This document shows positions 19,896 through 28,502 of a DNA stretch of 64,000 bases, one piece after another. The stretch's first letter is position 1. Every line of letters begins with the position of its first letter. This DNA comes from HK1 sp965220535 (GTDB lineage Bacteria; Pseudomonadota; Gammaproteobacteria; HK1): the NCBI GenBank assembly GCA_965220535.1, contig OZ244833.1:3038001-3102000 (forward strand), in the 5' to 3' direction. The position numbers and the translations under genes are program-made. The notes beneath the pieces are model-generated. The model was not told the DNA's origin. It made no database searches and saw only the letters and a program-made list of their open reading frames with translations.

Positions 19896-21140
19896 ATGAA
19901 GGATCACGAGCGGGATCTGCGCATGATGCGTTTGGCCCTCGATCTCGCCCGGCGAGGGCTTTGGACCACCGATCCGAATCCGCGGGTCGGATGCGTGATC
20001 GCCAAAGGGGATCGGATCGTCGGTCGGGGTTGGCATCGTTTCGCGGGCGAGCCCCATGCCGAAATCCATGCTCTTCGGGATGCGAAGGACGAGGCCAAGG
20101 GCGCGTGCGCCTATATCACCCTCGAACCTTGTTGCCATGTCGGGCGTACCGGTCCGTGCACGAAGGCGTTGATCGAGGCCGGGGTGGTGCGGGTGGTCGC
20201 GGCGATCGGGGATCCCGATCCGCAGGTCGCCGGCTCCGGCTTCGCCGATCTCGAATCCGCCGGGGTCGAGGTCGAGCGGGGTCTTCTCGAGGAGGAGGCC
20301 TTGGCGTTGAACCGGGGGTTTTTCAGCCGCCACCGGCGGGGGCGCCCTTGGCTGCGGTGCAAGATCGCCGCCACCTTGGATGGACGCACCGCCACCGCTG
20401 CGGGCGAGAGTCGGTGGATCACCTCCAAGATCGCTCGCCTCGATGTCCACCGTCTGCGCGCCCGCTCCGGCGCGATCCTTAGCGGGATCGGCACCGTGCT
20501 TGCGGATAATCCGCGTCTCGATGTGCGTATTCGAAGCCTCGCCGACGACGCTCCGCCACCCGCCGCCGGCGATGCCCGAAGGTCGTCGGCAGGGGAAAAC
20601 GATCCCGGCGATCCCGGCCAAGACGAGACCCCGCTCGCCCCCCCGATGAAGGTCGTGGTCGATTCGAGCCTTCGCACCCCGCCGGCGGCCAATCTGCTGA
20701 AGACCCCCGGCGCGGTGTTGATCGCCGCCGCCGAGGCGATCGAGGGGGATCCGACGCACCGAGCGAGATACGAGGCCTTGGCGGAGGCGGGAGCGGAAAT
20801 GACCTTCGTGCCCGCCGCGCAAGGCCGCGCCGAGGGTCTTTCGCTCCCGTGGCTGATGCGAGCGCTCGCCCGCCGCGGCGTCAACGAGATCCACAGCGAG
20901 TGCGGACCGACCCTCGCCGGTTCCCTGATCGCCGAGGGTTTGGTCGACGAACTCGTGATCTATCTCGCCCCGAGTCTGCTCGGGGACGCTGCCAAAGGGA
21001 TGTTCGGCCTGCCGGCGATTCGCGGCATGGACGAGCGCATTCCCCTTGCGATCGACGGCGTGCGCATCGTCGGGGGGGATATTCGTATCGATGCGAGCAT
21101 TCCGGCGGCCGCCGGCGCCGCGCTTGATGGTCGCGAATGA
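19896..21140 (+). CDS. ribD: Bifunctional riboflavin deaminase/reductase RibD
   Basis: The N-terminal deaminase domain has the zinc site HAEIHAL and PCCHVGRTGPCTKALI; the C-terminal reductase domain begins at RPWLRCKIAATLDGRTA. At 414 aa it is longer than the usual about 370 because of a Pro/Asp/Glu-rich insert around residues 215-250 in the reductase domain. AAGGAGA lies upstream of the ATG. It heads a riboflavin gene series ribD-ribE-ribB-ribH-nusB; nrdR, often next to it, is absent here. Confidence 0.96.
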   Translation: MKDHERDLRMMRLALDLARRGLWTTDPNPRVGCVIAKGDRIVGRGWHRFAGEPHAEIHALRDAKDEAKGACAYITLEPCCHVGRTGPCTKALIEAGVVRVVAAIGDPDPQVAGSGFADLESAGVEVERGLLEEEALALNRGFFSRHRRGRPWLRCKIAATLDGRTATAAGESRWITSKIARLDVHRLRARSGAILSGIGTVLADNPRLDVRIRSLADDAPPPAAGDARRSSAGENDPGDPGQDETPLAPPMKVVVDSSLRTPPAANLLKTPGAVLIAAAEAIEGDPTHRARYEALAEAGAEMTFVPAAQGRAEGLSLPWLMRALARRGVNEIHSECGPTLAGSLIAEGLVDELVIYLAPSLLGDAAKGMFGLPAIRGMDERIPLAIDGVRIVGGDIRIDASIPAAAGAALDGRE

Positions 21141-21194
21141 AAGCGCCGCGGCCTTGCGGTCTTTGATCGATTCGAAAGACGAAGGGAGGAGCGA

Positions 21195-21902
21195 ATGTTC
21201 ACCGGAATCGTGCAAGCGAAGGGTCGTATCGTCGAGCGTATCGAGGTGCGTCGGGCCGAGGATGCCGATGCCTCTTTCGTGATCGCCGTGAGCCTGGATG
21301 CCGATGGTTTCGGCGATTCATCGGGTGATTCCTCAGGCGATTCATCGGCCGGGGATCGTTTCCGCCCGGGCACTTTGGCGATCGGGGATTCCGTTTGCGT
21401 CGGCGGGGTATGCCTGACGGCCACCGAAGTGCAGGCGGATTCCTTTCGTGTCGATGTTTCGGGCGAGACGCTTCGGTTGACGACCCTCGCCGATTGGAAG
21501 GCGGGGCGAAGCGTCAACTTGGAAGCGGCGCTGACGGCTTCGAGTGCGCTCGGGGGGCATTTGGTGTCGGGGCATGTCGACGGCATCGGCGAGGTGCGCG
21601 CCCGGCAAGAAGACGCCCGTTCGCTGCGCCTCGATATCGCCCTTCCCGGCGCCCTCGGCCGCTATGCGGCGGTCAAGGGATCGATCTGCGTCGACGGGGT
21701 CAGCCTGACCATCAATACCCTTGGGGATATCGAAGCGGAAGGATCGAAGGAAAAACAGACCCTCGTCTCGGTGAATCTCATTCCCCATACCAGCAATACG
21801 ACGACTTTGGGGGCGCTGCGGACGGGGGATGCAATCAATGTGGAGGTGGATACGATCGCTCGCTATGTCGAGCGGCTGCTTTTTTTCGACAGGCATCGAT
21901 GA
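21195..21902 (+). CDS. ribE: Riboflavin synthase alpha chain
   Basis: Dismutates two lumazine molecules to riboflavin. It starts MFTGIVQAKG, and the two lumazine-synthase-like barrels are seen as DSVCVGGVCLTA and GSICVDGVSLTIN, with LGGHLVSGHVDG between. An insert around residues 38-55 is built of GDSSGDSS repeats (12-bp DNA unit). GGGAGGAG lies 4-5 nt before the ATG. Confidence 0.96.
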   Translation: MFTGIVQAKGRIVERIEVRRAEDADASFVIAVSLDADGFGDSSGDSSGDSSAGDRFRPGTLAIGDSVCVGGVCLTATEVQADSFRVDVSGETLRLTTLADWKAGRSVNLEAALTASSALGGHLVSGHVDGIGEVRARQEDARSLRLDIALPGALGRYAAVKGSICVDGVSLTINTLGDIEAEGSKEKQTLVSVNLIPHTSNTTTLGALRTGDAINVEVDTIARYVERLLFFDRHR

Positions 21903-22410
21903 GTCGCGCTCGGGCTTCGAAAAAGGGTCGGTATTTTCCCAAAGACGCTCGTCGATCGGCCCTCGAAAGGCGATCGAATATCGTCTTCGGGCGCTTCGAG
22001 CATGGCCGGATTTCGGCGTCTCGACTCATAACCAAGTATGATCGCCGGATCGATCCGAGCCCGAGAGATCGAAAAGCGGGCGGCGGTCGGTAGCGGTCGG
22101 TAGCGAGTGGGCGATCTCGATGCCGCTTCCTCGGCTTTTGAAACGGCCGGACGCGATATCGAATCGAAAGCCGATATCATCGACGATCGCTTCGTCTTTC
22201 CAAGAGCGAGCGGCCAAGAGCGAGCGGCCAAGAATGAGCGGCCCAGAGTGCGCTGTTTTCCCGCGCATTTCGCATCGGCCTTGCGCATCGGCCTTGAGGA
22301 TCGGCCTTGCGACGAACGAGAACCCTCGGGCGCCCCGGATCGAAGGACGAGCCCTCTTTCGCTTTTTCGCCGACGCCCGCCTTTTTGACAGTTGACAGAG
22401 CCTTTTTTCG
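21903..22410. other. Intergenic before ribB; no FMN riboswitch seen; 14-bp triple repeat
   Basis: 508 bp. Three copies of the 14-bp unit caagagcgagcggc are at 22201-22242, and a 10-bp unit ggtcggtagc is repeated near 22087-22106. The conserved core strings of the FMN (RFN) riboswitch, often found before ribB in gammaproteobacteria, were looked for by eye and not found. Confidence 0.6.
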
Positions 22411-23514
22411 ATGCCCTTCGATTGTGCCGCCGACCTCATCGCCGAATTCGAAAAAGGCAAGATGGTGGTCCTCGTCGACGACGAGGATCGCGAGAACGAA
22501 GGCGATTTGGTCATGCCCGCGGTCCATGTCACTGCCGAGGCGATCAATTTCATGAGCCGCTACGGGCGCGGCCTGATTTGCTTGCCGATGACCCGCAAGC
22601 GTTGCGATCAAATCGGTCTGCGGCCGATGGTCGGCGACAATCGGGAAGCCCAGCATACGCAGTTCACCGTGTCGATCGATGCCGCCGCCGGCATCTCCAC
22701 CGGTATTTCGGCCGCCGACCGCGCCACCACCGTCTTGGCGGCGATTCGCCCCGATGCCTCGGCCTCCGATTTTGTCCAGCCAGGTCATGTCTTCCCGCTG
22801 ATCGCGATGCCCGGCGGCGTGCTGACCCGTGCCGGACATACCGAAGCCGGCTGCGATCTCGCCCGCTTGGCCGGTTTGGAGCCCGCGGCGGTCATCGTCG
22901 AAATCCTCAACGAGGACGGGACGATGGCGCGCCGCCCGGATCTGGAAAAATTCGCTCAAGACCACGGTCTCAAAATCGGGGCCATCGCCGATCTCATCGA
23001 ATATCGGATGCTCAATGAAAAGACCGTCAAACGAGCGGGGGAATGCGCCTTGCCCACCGAATTCGGCGATTTCCGCCTCGTTTCCTATCGCAGCGATATC
23101 GATGACCGCGTCCATTTCGCCCTCGTTTGCGGGGAGATCGACTCCGAGAATCCGACCCTGACTCGGGTGCATGTGCATGATCCTTTGAGCGATTTGACCG
23201 CCGGTCTTCGCGATGCCGGTTGGCCGATCCGCGATGCCTTGCGTCGGGTGAGCGAAGAGGGCGCCGGGGTGGTGGTGGTATTGCGCCCCTTCGAATCCGA
23301 AGAGAATATGGCCGCGAGGATCGATGCTTGGCGGCGAGAGGATGCGGGAGAGACGGGGCCCGCCCACGACTCCGGTCCGAATCTTCGGACCTTCGGGCTC
23401 GGGGCGCAGATCCTCGCGGATTTGGGGGTGCGCCGGATGCGGGTGTTGAGCGCACCCAAGCGTATTCATGGTCTATCGGGCTTCGGCCTTGAAGTCGTCG
23501 AATATATCAGCTGA
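22411..23514 (+). CDS. ribB: 3,4-dihydroxy-2-butanone 4-phosphate synthase with degenerate RibA-like domain
   Basis: The N-terminal RibB domain (1-200) is complete: DDEDRENEGDLVM, GLICLPMT, DRATTVLAAI, FPLIAMPGGVLTRAGHTEA. The C-terminal half aligns with GTP cyclohydrolase II but lacks the zinc cysteines and the catalytic segments (the RVHSECLTGD-type region reads RVHVHDPLSD). So it should make the four-carbon unit only. Such RibB-RibX proteins are common in beta and gammaproteobacteria; a separate ribA must lie elsewhere. Confidence 0.95.
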   Translation: MPFDCAADLIAEFEKGKMVVLVDDEDRENEGDLVMPAVHVTAEAINFMSRYGRGLICLPMTRKRCDQIGLRPMVGDNREAQHTQFTVSIDAAAGISTGISAADRATTVLAAIRPDASASDFVQPGHVFPLIAMPGGVLTRAGHTEAGCDLARLAGLEPAAVIVEILNEDGTMARRPDLEKFAQDHGLKIGAIADLIEYRMLNEKTVKRAGECALPTEFGDFRLVSYRSDIDDRVHFALVCGEIDSENPTLTRVHVHDPLSDLTAGLRDAGWPIRDALRRVSEEGAGVVVVLRPFESEENMAARIDAWRREDAGETGPAHDSGPNLRTFGLGAQILADLGVRRMRVLSAPKRIHGLSGFGLEVVEYIS

Positions 23515-23616
23515 TCCGAGGCTCGATTCCAAGGCTCGACTCCGAGGGGAAAGAAGGGCCTCGAAGCCCGAAGATCCTCGTCTTTTTTCGCATCGCCTTG
23601 AATCGGAGACGCCGTC

Positions 23617-24129
23617 ATGGCCCGCAACGATCTCGATGAGTCCGAGTCGCGTATCGAAGATGCGCTCGATATCGAAGGGGCGAGGATCGGGATCGTCGCT
23701 GCGAGGTATAACGATCAGATCGTTTCTCTTCTGCTCGAATCCGCAAGACAGACCCTCGTTCGACATTTATCGATATCCGATGTCGATATCCCCGTCGTGC
23801 GGGTGCCCGGGGCCTTCGAGTTGCCATTGGCCGCTCGCCGGCTCGCGCTATCGCACGCTCTGCAAGCGGTGATCGCTTTGGGGGTGGTGATCCGAGGCGA
23901 TACCCCCCATTTCGATTATGTTTGCACCCAAGCGGCGCATGGAATTCAAGCCATTTCCTTGGAGCTCGATATCCCCGTCGCTTTCGGGGTGCTGACCTGC
24001 GATACCCTCGAGCAAGCCAGGGCGCGGGCGAAAGGGACGGGCGGCGACAAGGGAAGGGAAGCGGCCCTCGTCGCGCTCGAGATGGTCTCCCTTTGGCGCG
24101 CACTTGGCGTCGATTCGCCTTCGCTCTAG
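23617..24129 (+). CDS. ribH: 6,7-dimethyl-8-ribityllumazine synthase
   Basis: 170 aa with the family hallmarks VPGAFELPLAA, ALGVVIRGDTPHFDYV (catalytic His in the HFD segment) and GVLTCDTLEQA, where most relatives have GVLTTDT. GGAGACG precedes the ATG. nusB follows after 122 bp containing a hairpin. Confidence 0.96.
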   Translation: MARNDLDESESRIEDALDIEGARIGIVAARYNDQIVSLLLESARQTLVRHLSISDVDIPVVRVPGAFELPLAARRLALSHALQAVIALGVVIRGDTPHFDYVCTQAAHGIQAISLELDIPVAFGVLTCDTLEQARARAKGTGGDKGREAALVALEMVSLWRALGVDSPSL

Positions 24130-24182
24130 GGCTTTGGAAAGCGGGGGTTTGGAAAGAGGGACTTGGAAAGCCTTTTCGGCTT

Positions 24183-24216
24183 CGCTCGTCGCGTTCTCGA
24201 AAAAACGCGACGAGCG
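24183..24216 (+). promoter_or_regulatory. Perfect 13-bp hairpin between ribH and nusB
   Basis: cgctcgtcgcgtt and its exact reverse complement are separated by an 8-nt loop. No T tract follows directly, so it is not a standard intrinsic terminator. It could stabilise the upstream mRNA or limit readthrough. Confidence 0.5.
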
Positions 24217-24251
24217 CCCACCTGCTCCCTTTTCTTCACAAGCGCATCCTC

Positions 24252-24680
24252 ATGGCCGCTCTCAATATTCGCCGTCGCACCCGTCAAGTGGCCTTGCAGG
24301 CGCTTTACCAATGGCAGATGACGGAACAGCCCATCGGCGATATCCGCGGTCAATTTCAGCAAAGAATGAAAAGAAGGCATGCGAGGAAGATCGATCCCGA
24401 TTTTTTTCGCGAACTCCTGCTCGGGGTCAGCCGGGAAATCGAGCAGATCGACGCGCTGCTCGCCCCCGTGACCGATTGGCCGCTCGCCGAGCTGGATCCG
24501 GTGGAACGCGCGATCTTGCGCCTTGCGGCTTTCGAACTGCGCTCGCATCCGGGCACCCCTTGGCGAACGGTGATCGACGAGGCGGTGAATCTCGCCCTCG
24601 TCTTCGGGGGCGAGCAGAGCCATCTCTTCGTCAACGGGGTTCTCGACAAACTCGCGCGCCGGCTTCGACCGATGGATTGA
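24252..24680 (+). CDS. nusB: Transcription antitermination factor NusB
   Basis: 142 aa, all helical. It has an N-terminal RRRTRQVALQALYQW RNA-binding region, the usual FFRELLLGV segment, DPVERAILRLAAFEL and DEAVNLALVFGGEQSHLFVNGVLD. The ribH-nusB-thiL-pgpA order is standard in gammaproteobacteria. Confidence 0.96.
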   Translation: MAALNIRRRTRQVALQALYQWQMTEQPIGDIRGQFQQRMKRRHARKIDPDFFRELLLGVSREIEQIDALLAPVTDWPLAELDPVERAILRLAAFELRSHPGTPWRTVIDEAVNLALVFGGEQSHLFVNGVLDKLARRLRPMD

Positions 24681-24819
24681 AGCCAAGGCTCGGGATCGAT
24701 GCTCGTCGTCGCCGACGGGATCGAGCGATCGATCTCGATAGGCCGAGGCTCGCTCGTCGAAGCCGATCGTCGCATCGAAAAGGAGATCCGGAAAAGGAAA
24801 TCCGGAAAAGGAAACCCCA

Positions 24820-25893
24820 ATGGCTTGTCGCGATCTTGGGGAGGGTCTCGGGGATGGAGGAAACGCTTCCGGCGTCGATTGCGTGGTCGCTGTCGACACC
24901 CTCAACGAAGGAATCCATTTCCCCGAACGAGATGCATCGCGGCCGCCGGCGGGAGTGCCCTCGGCGCAAGATCTGGGATATAAATCCCTCGCCGTCAACT
25001 TGAGCGATCTCGCGGCGATGGGGGCGGAGCCGGTAGGGGCTCGGGCCGTGGTGTTCTTTCCCTCGTCGGCGGGGTCGGCCTTGGTCGGTGCCTCGGCCGG
25101 TGTCTCGGCCGGTGTCTCGGCCGGTGTCTCGGATCCGGGGGGGCTCGATCCGAAGGCATGGACCGAGGCTTTTCGCGAGGGCTTCGACGCCCTCGCCGAG
25201 GCTTGCGGTTTGGGGGAGAAAGATATCGAATTCCGGCCCTTCGCCCGCGCGGCGTCGACGCCCGAAGGATCGCTCGCCGAGGGCATTTCGATCACCGTCA
25301 ATGTGCACGGACACTGTCCCCAAGGGGCGGCGCTGACCCGTCGGGGGGCGCGTCCCGGCGATCGAATTTTCGTCTCCGGTACCTTGGGCGATGCCGGCGG
25401 GGGGCTGCAGATCGCCTTGGGGGGAAGCGGCTTCGATCCCGCCTCCGGCCCGCTCCTTGCGCGTCTTCACCGACCCTCCCCGCGTCTTGCACTCGGGCGG
25501 GCGCTGCGGGGTTCGGCCACCGCCGCCATCGATATATCCGACGGACTATGCCAAGACTTGGGTCATATCCTCGCGGCCGGCGGGGTCGGAGCTCGGATCG
25601 ATGAACGAAGGCTACCCCTTTCATCCGCGTTGGAAGCAGCGGTCGGGCTCGATGCCGCGCGGCGTCTGGCCCTCGAGGCGGGAGACGATTACGAACTGCT
25701 CTTTACCCTTCCGCAGGCCTTCGATCCGACGCTCTTGCCGGGGCTTTCGATGCCGAAACCCTCTATCGCCGGGGTGCCGGTCAGCGAAATAGGGAGCATC
25801 GAGGCCGCTTCCGGTTTGCGTATCATCGGCGACGAGGGGCGGATCCTTGCGCCCTTCGCCGGTTATCGGCATTTCGCAGAGCGCCGCACTTGA
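24820..25893 (+). CDS. thiL: ThiL-like thiamine-monophosphate kinase lacking N-terminal and GGDTTRG motifs
   Basis: Clear ThiL blocks are present: DTLNEGIHF, YKSLAVNLSDLAAMGA, RPGDRIFVSGTLGDA, RPSPRLALG, AIDISDGLCQDLGHI and GDDYELLF. Three usual parts are missing. The N-terminal GEFxLIxRYF segment is absent. The GIGDDxA loop reads GLGDGGNA. The GGDTTRG motif is replaced by an unrelated FRPFARAASTPEG stretch. An insert around residues 85-105 has ASAGVSAGVSAGVS repeats (12-bp unit). The missing elements are found in the second ThiL-like gene at 26545-27390. AGGAAA precedes the ATG. Alone, this protein may not bind ATP-Mg normally. Confidence 0.85.
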   Translation: MACRDLGEGLGDGGNASGVDCVVAVDTLNEGIHFPERDASRPPAGVPSAQDLGYKSLAVNLSDLAAMGAEPVGARAVVFFPSSAGSALVGASAGVSAGVSAGVSDPGGLDPKAWTEAFREGFDALAEACGLGEKDIEFRPFARAASTPEGSLAEGISITVNVHGHCPQGAALTRRGARPGDRIFVSGTLGDAGGGLQIALGGSGFDPASGPLLARLHRPSPRLALGRALRGSATAAIDISDGLCQDLGHILAAGGVGARIDERRLPLSSALEAAVGLDAARRLALEAGDDYELLFTLPQAFDPTLLPGLSMPKPSIAGVPVSEIGSIEAASGLRIIGDEGRILAPFAGYRHFAERRT

Positions 25894-25967
25894 ATCCTCG
25901 CTTTCCCGGCGGCGCCGGCGATCAGCCTCGATGCGTTTTTTCAGATGCGTTTTTTCAAAGGTACCCG

Positions 25968-26450
25968 ATGGCCGCGCTCGACCGCCCCCGTCCCCGTACC
26001 GCCTTGCACTGGCTCGCTTTCGGCGGCGGGGCGGGGCTTTCGCCTTTTGCCCCGGGCACCGCAGGGACCCTCGTCGCGATTCCGATCTATTTGGCGATCG
26101 CCGCTTGGCCGCTCCCTTTCTATCTCGGATTCGTGGCGGCGCTGGCGCTCGTCGGGATCGTCGTCTGCGGGCGTACCGCGCGCGATCTCGGGGTTCCGGA
26201 TCATCCGGGGATCGTCCTCGACGAGATCGCGGGCTTTCTCTTGGCGATGAGCGCCTTGCCTGCGAGCGTCGGTTGGATCGCCGCCGCCTTCGTGGTCTTT
26301 CGCCTCCTCGATATCTTCAAACCCTGGCCGATCTCGTCGGCGGATCGCCGCGTCAAGGGGGGAACGGGGGTGATGCTCGACGATTTGCTGGCGGGGGCGA
26401 TGGCATGTGCTGCGCTCCATGCGCTGCGTCTTCTTTTCTTCGAGGTCTGA
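25968..26450 (+). CDS. pgpA: Phosphatidylglycerophosphatase A
   Basis: An inner membrane phosphatase making phosphatidylglycerol. 160 aa with the family pattern GLSPFAPGTAGTLVAIP, then VLDEIAGFLLAM (acidic metal-binding motif), and RLLDIFKPWPISSADRRVKGGTGVMLDDLLAG. Four hydrophobic segments are seen. The ATG at 25968 fits the usual family start; a TTG at 25890 overlapping the thiL stop is less likely. Confidence 0.95.
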   Translation: MAALDRPRPRTALHWLAFGGGAGLSPFAPGTAGTLVAIPIYLAIAAWPLPFYLGFVAALALVGIVVCGRTARDLGVPDHPGIVLDEIAGFLLAMSALPASVGWIAAAFVVFRLLDIFKPWPISSADRRVKGGTGVMLDDLLAGAMACAALHALRLLFFEV

Positions 26451-26544
26451 GCCCTCTTTCGAATCCTCGTGGCGGCGGTCGTTTTTTCGATCGGGTCTTC
26501 GAGGCGAGAAGGGGCGAAGCGATTCGGGGCGGGGCTTTCGACGA

Positions 26545-27390
26545 ATGGACGAATTCGACATCATCGCCCGTTTTTTCAAAGGACGCACCCCCTCCCGATC
26601 CGATACCGGGCTCGGGATCGGGGACGATGCGGCGATCCTCGCCACCGGCGGACGGCGTTTGGTCTCCGCCGTGGCGGTGCAGCGACCGACGTTTGCGATC
26701 AAAAGCGATCCCCGCTTGGAGGGATTCGAAGACGAGGGTGCGGAGAGCGCTCGCGCGATCCTCGCTCGAGCTTTGCTCGATCTTGCGCTTCGTCGTATCC
26801 CCCCGCGGTGGGTGACCTTGGCGTTGAGTCTCGAACGCATCGACGGGGATCCGACCCTTCGTTGGCTTTCGTCCTTCGCCCGCGGCGTCGAGGAGATTTG
26901 CCGCTCCTGCGAAGTGGAGTTGATCGGAGGGGATACCACTCGGGGGGCGAATCGGATCGTGGTTTTCGCGCTCGGTCTTTCCTCGCAGCCCTCGCCTTCG
27001 TCGAAGCCTTCGTCGAAGCCCTCGTCGAAGCCCTCGGCGGGGGCATCGACACTGCCGGAGACGCCAGTGGCACAAGAGAAGGCCTCGCGGGCTGCGGGCA
27101 AGGAGTGCGAGGGCCTCGCCTTGCGACCCTCGGGCGATCTGCTTCGTCTGCGCTTCGCCCGTTTTTCTTCGGCGGCGGTGTCGGATTTGATCGCCCTGCT
27201 TCGTTCGCCCGTCGCCGCTCGTTTCGGCCCCGGCGTCTTGCGTTCGATCGACGATCCGATCGACGATCCGAAAGCCGCCGGGGGCGAGGGAGACTTTGTC
27301 GCGTCGATCGACATTCGAAGCGACGGCGAGGGTTCGAAGGCGCTGCGTTCCTATGCCGCACGACATCCGCAGGCGGTCGATTTGCGATGA
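26545..27390 (+). CDS. Second ThiL-like protein carrying the motifs missing from the first
   Basis: 281 aa. The N-terminus is a textbook ThiL start (DEFDIIARFF, GLGIGDDAAIL), and ELIGGDTTRGANRIVV is intact. The TDTLxEGxHF block reads SAVAVQRPTFAI and NLSDLAAMG reads ALLDLALRRI. After a Ser-Lys-Pro repeat (SSKPSSKP, 12-bp unit) the RSGAKPGD-like region is faintly visible (GLALRPSGDLLRLRF), but DISDGL and GDDYELL are absent. So it keeps what 24820-25893 has lost and has lost what that gene keeps. It ends in an ATGA overlap with mutH. It may be a partner subunit, a regulatory paralog, or a decaying copy. Confidence 0.8.
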   Translation: MDEFDIIARFFKGRTPSRSDTGLGIGDDAAILATGGRRLVSAVAVQRPTFAIKSDPRLEGFEDEGAESARAILARALLDLALRRIPPRWVTLALSLERIDGDPTLRWLSSFARGVEEICRSCEVELIGGDTTRGANRIVVFALGLSSQPSPSSKPSSKPSSKPSAGASTLPETPVAQEKASRAAGKECEGLALRPSGDLLRLRFARFSSAAVSDLIALLRSPVAARFGPGVLRSIDDPIDDPKAAGGEGDFVASIDIRSDGEGSKALRSYAARHPQAVDLR

Positions 27391-28076
27391 TACTTTCGCT
27401 CGTTCCTCGACCCTCGCCGCCACCGCGCAGCGAAGAGGAGTTGATGGCGCGGGCCGACGCGTTGGCCGGTCGCTTATTGGGCGAGGTGGCGCAAGAATAT
27501 TCGCTGATGCCCCCGACGGATATTCGTTTGAACAAGGGCTGGATCGGGGTCCTCTTCGAGCATGTCTTGGGCGCCGGCGCGGCCTCGAAGCCCGAGCCGG
27601 ATTTTCCCCTGATCGCGGTGGAGCTCAAAACCATCCCCGTCGGAAGCGCCGGTCGGCCCTTGGAATCCACCTTCGTTTGCACCGTCCCCTTGGCCGGGGA
27701 TATCGCTCCCGACTGGCGGCGGTCCAATATCTATCGCAAGCTCGCGCGGGTGCTGTGGATGCCCTTCGAAGGGGAGCGCTCGATCCCGTTGACCGAGCGT
27801 CGCATCGGTTCCCCTTTGCTATGGAGCCCTTCGGAGCGCGAGGAGGCGCTTTTGGAGCGGGATTGGGGGATGTTGATGGATCGGGTGATCTCCGGGCAAG
27901 TCGAAGGGATCAGTGGGCGCGAGGGCGAATTCCTGCAAATCCGACCCAAGGCGGCCAGCGCCGGCGCTCGCCGCTCGGCCATCGGGGTCGAGGGTGAACG
28001 CGAGATGATTTTGCCGCGGGGGTTTTATTTGCGGCCTTCGTTCACCGCCGCGCTGTTGGCGAAGTATTACTCTTGA
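27387..28076 (+). CDS. mutH: DNA mismatch repair endonuclease MutH
   Basis: Nicks the unmethylated strand at hemimethylated GATC. The active-site pattern is clear: Glu58 (LFEHVLG), Asp72 (PDFPLIAVELKT), Glu79 and Lys81, spaced as in E. coli (56, 70, 77, 79). 229 aa is the normal length. It starts inside the preceding stop as ATGA. MutH is nearly limited to gammaproteobacteria with Dam, and this window is dense in GATC. Confidence 0.96.
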   Translation: MILSLVPRPSPPPRSEEELMARADALAGRLLGEVAQEYSLMPPTDIRLNKGWIGVLFEHVLGAGAASKPEPDFPLIAVELKTIPVGSAGRPLESTFVCTVPLAGDIAPDWRRSNIYRKLARVLWMPFEGERSIPLTERRIGSPLLWSPSEREEALLERDWGMLMDRVISGQVEGISGREGEFLQIRPKAASAGARRSAIGVEGEREMILPRGFYLRPSFTAALLAKYYS

Positions 28077-28105
28077 AGGGAAGGCGAGGAATTCCCCTTC
28101 CCTTC
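28075..28105 (+). terminator. 10-bp hairpin at the mutH stop codon, no T tract
   Basis: gaagggaagg and ccttcccttc are exact reverse complements with an 11-nt loop, overlapping the TGA of mutH. No U-rich tail follows, so termination is only a guess. Confidence 0.35.
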
Positions 28106-28502
28106 GAATGCGGCGGGCACCATCGACTCGGCGTCGGCCGGCGCCATCGAAAAGACCGACGAGCCCGCGCGCCTTCGGGGGATAAAAGCATCTTGTCTTG
28201 CGGATGCCGGCCGGTTTTGCAAAGGATGGGATACGAGAAGCCGATGAGCGCGATTGTCGATGCCGGCCATCCCTTTCGGGATCCATCCCTCGCTCGAGGC
28301 GCCGCGGTCTCGGCGATAGTCGTCCCGGCGGTGAAGTCGCCGATCCTGATTCTCCGATCGTCTTGCGAGAATCGTCTTTCGACAATCGCCTCCTCGAAGC
28401 GGATCGGCCGCCGAGCGCCGGCACTCGGCTTTCGCGGTCCCGATCGACGGAGCCGATTCTCGTGATCTCGACCCTTCGGGGTGCATCGACCGGCATCCCT
28501 CG
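28106..28502. other. Intergenic, no gene seen
   Basis: About 400 bp between mutH and the MFS gene. Open frames on both strands are Arg/Ser-rich without a ribosome site or known motif. No tRNA or riboswitch fold was noticed. Confidence 0.6.

Noticed and set aside
19029..21215. 728-codon minus-strand frame across the MscS-type channel and ribD
   Set aside because: Both plus-strand genes are well-defined families; the antisense frame has no motif and crosses two genes.
21903..22410. FMN riboswitch before ribB
   Set aside because: Position would be right, but none of the conserved RFN core strings could be found; only short repeats are present.
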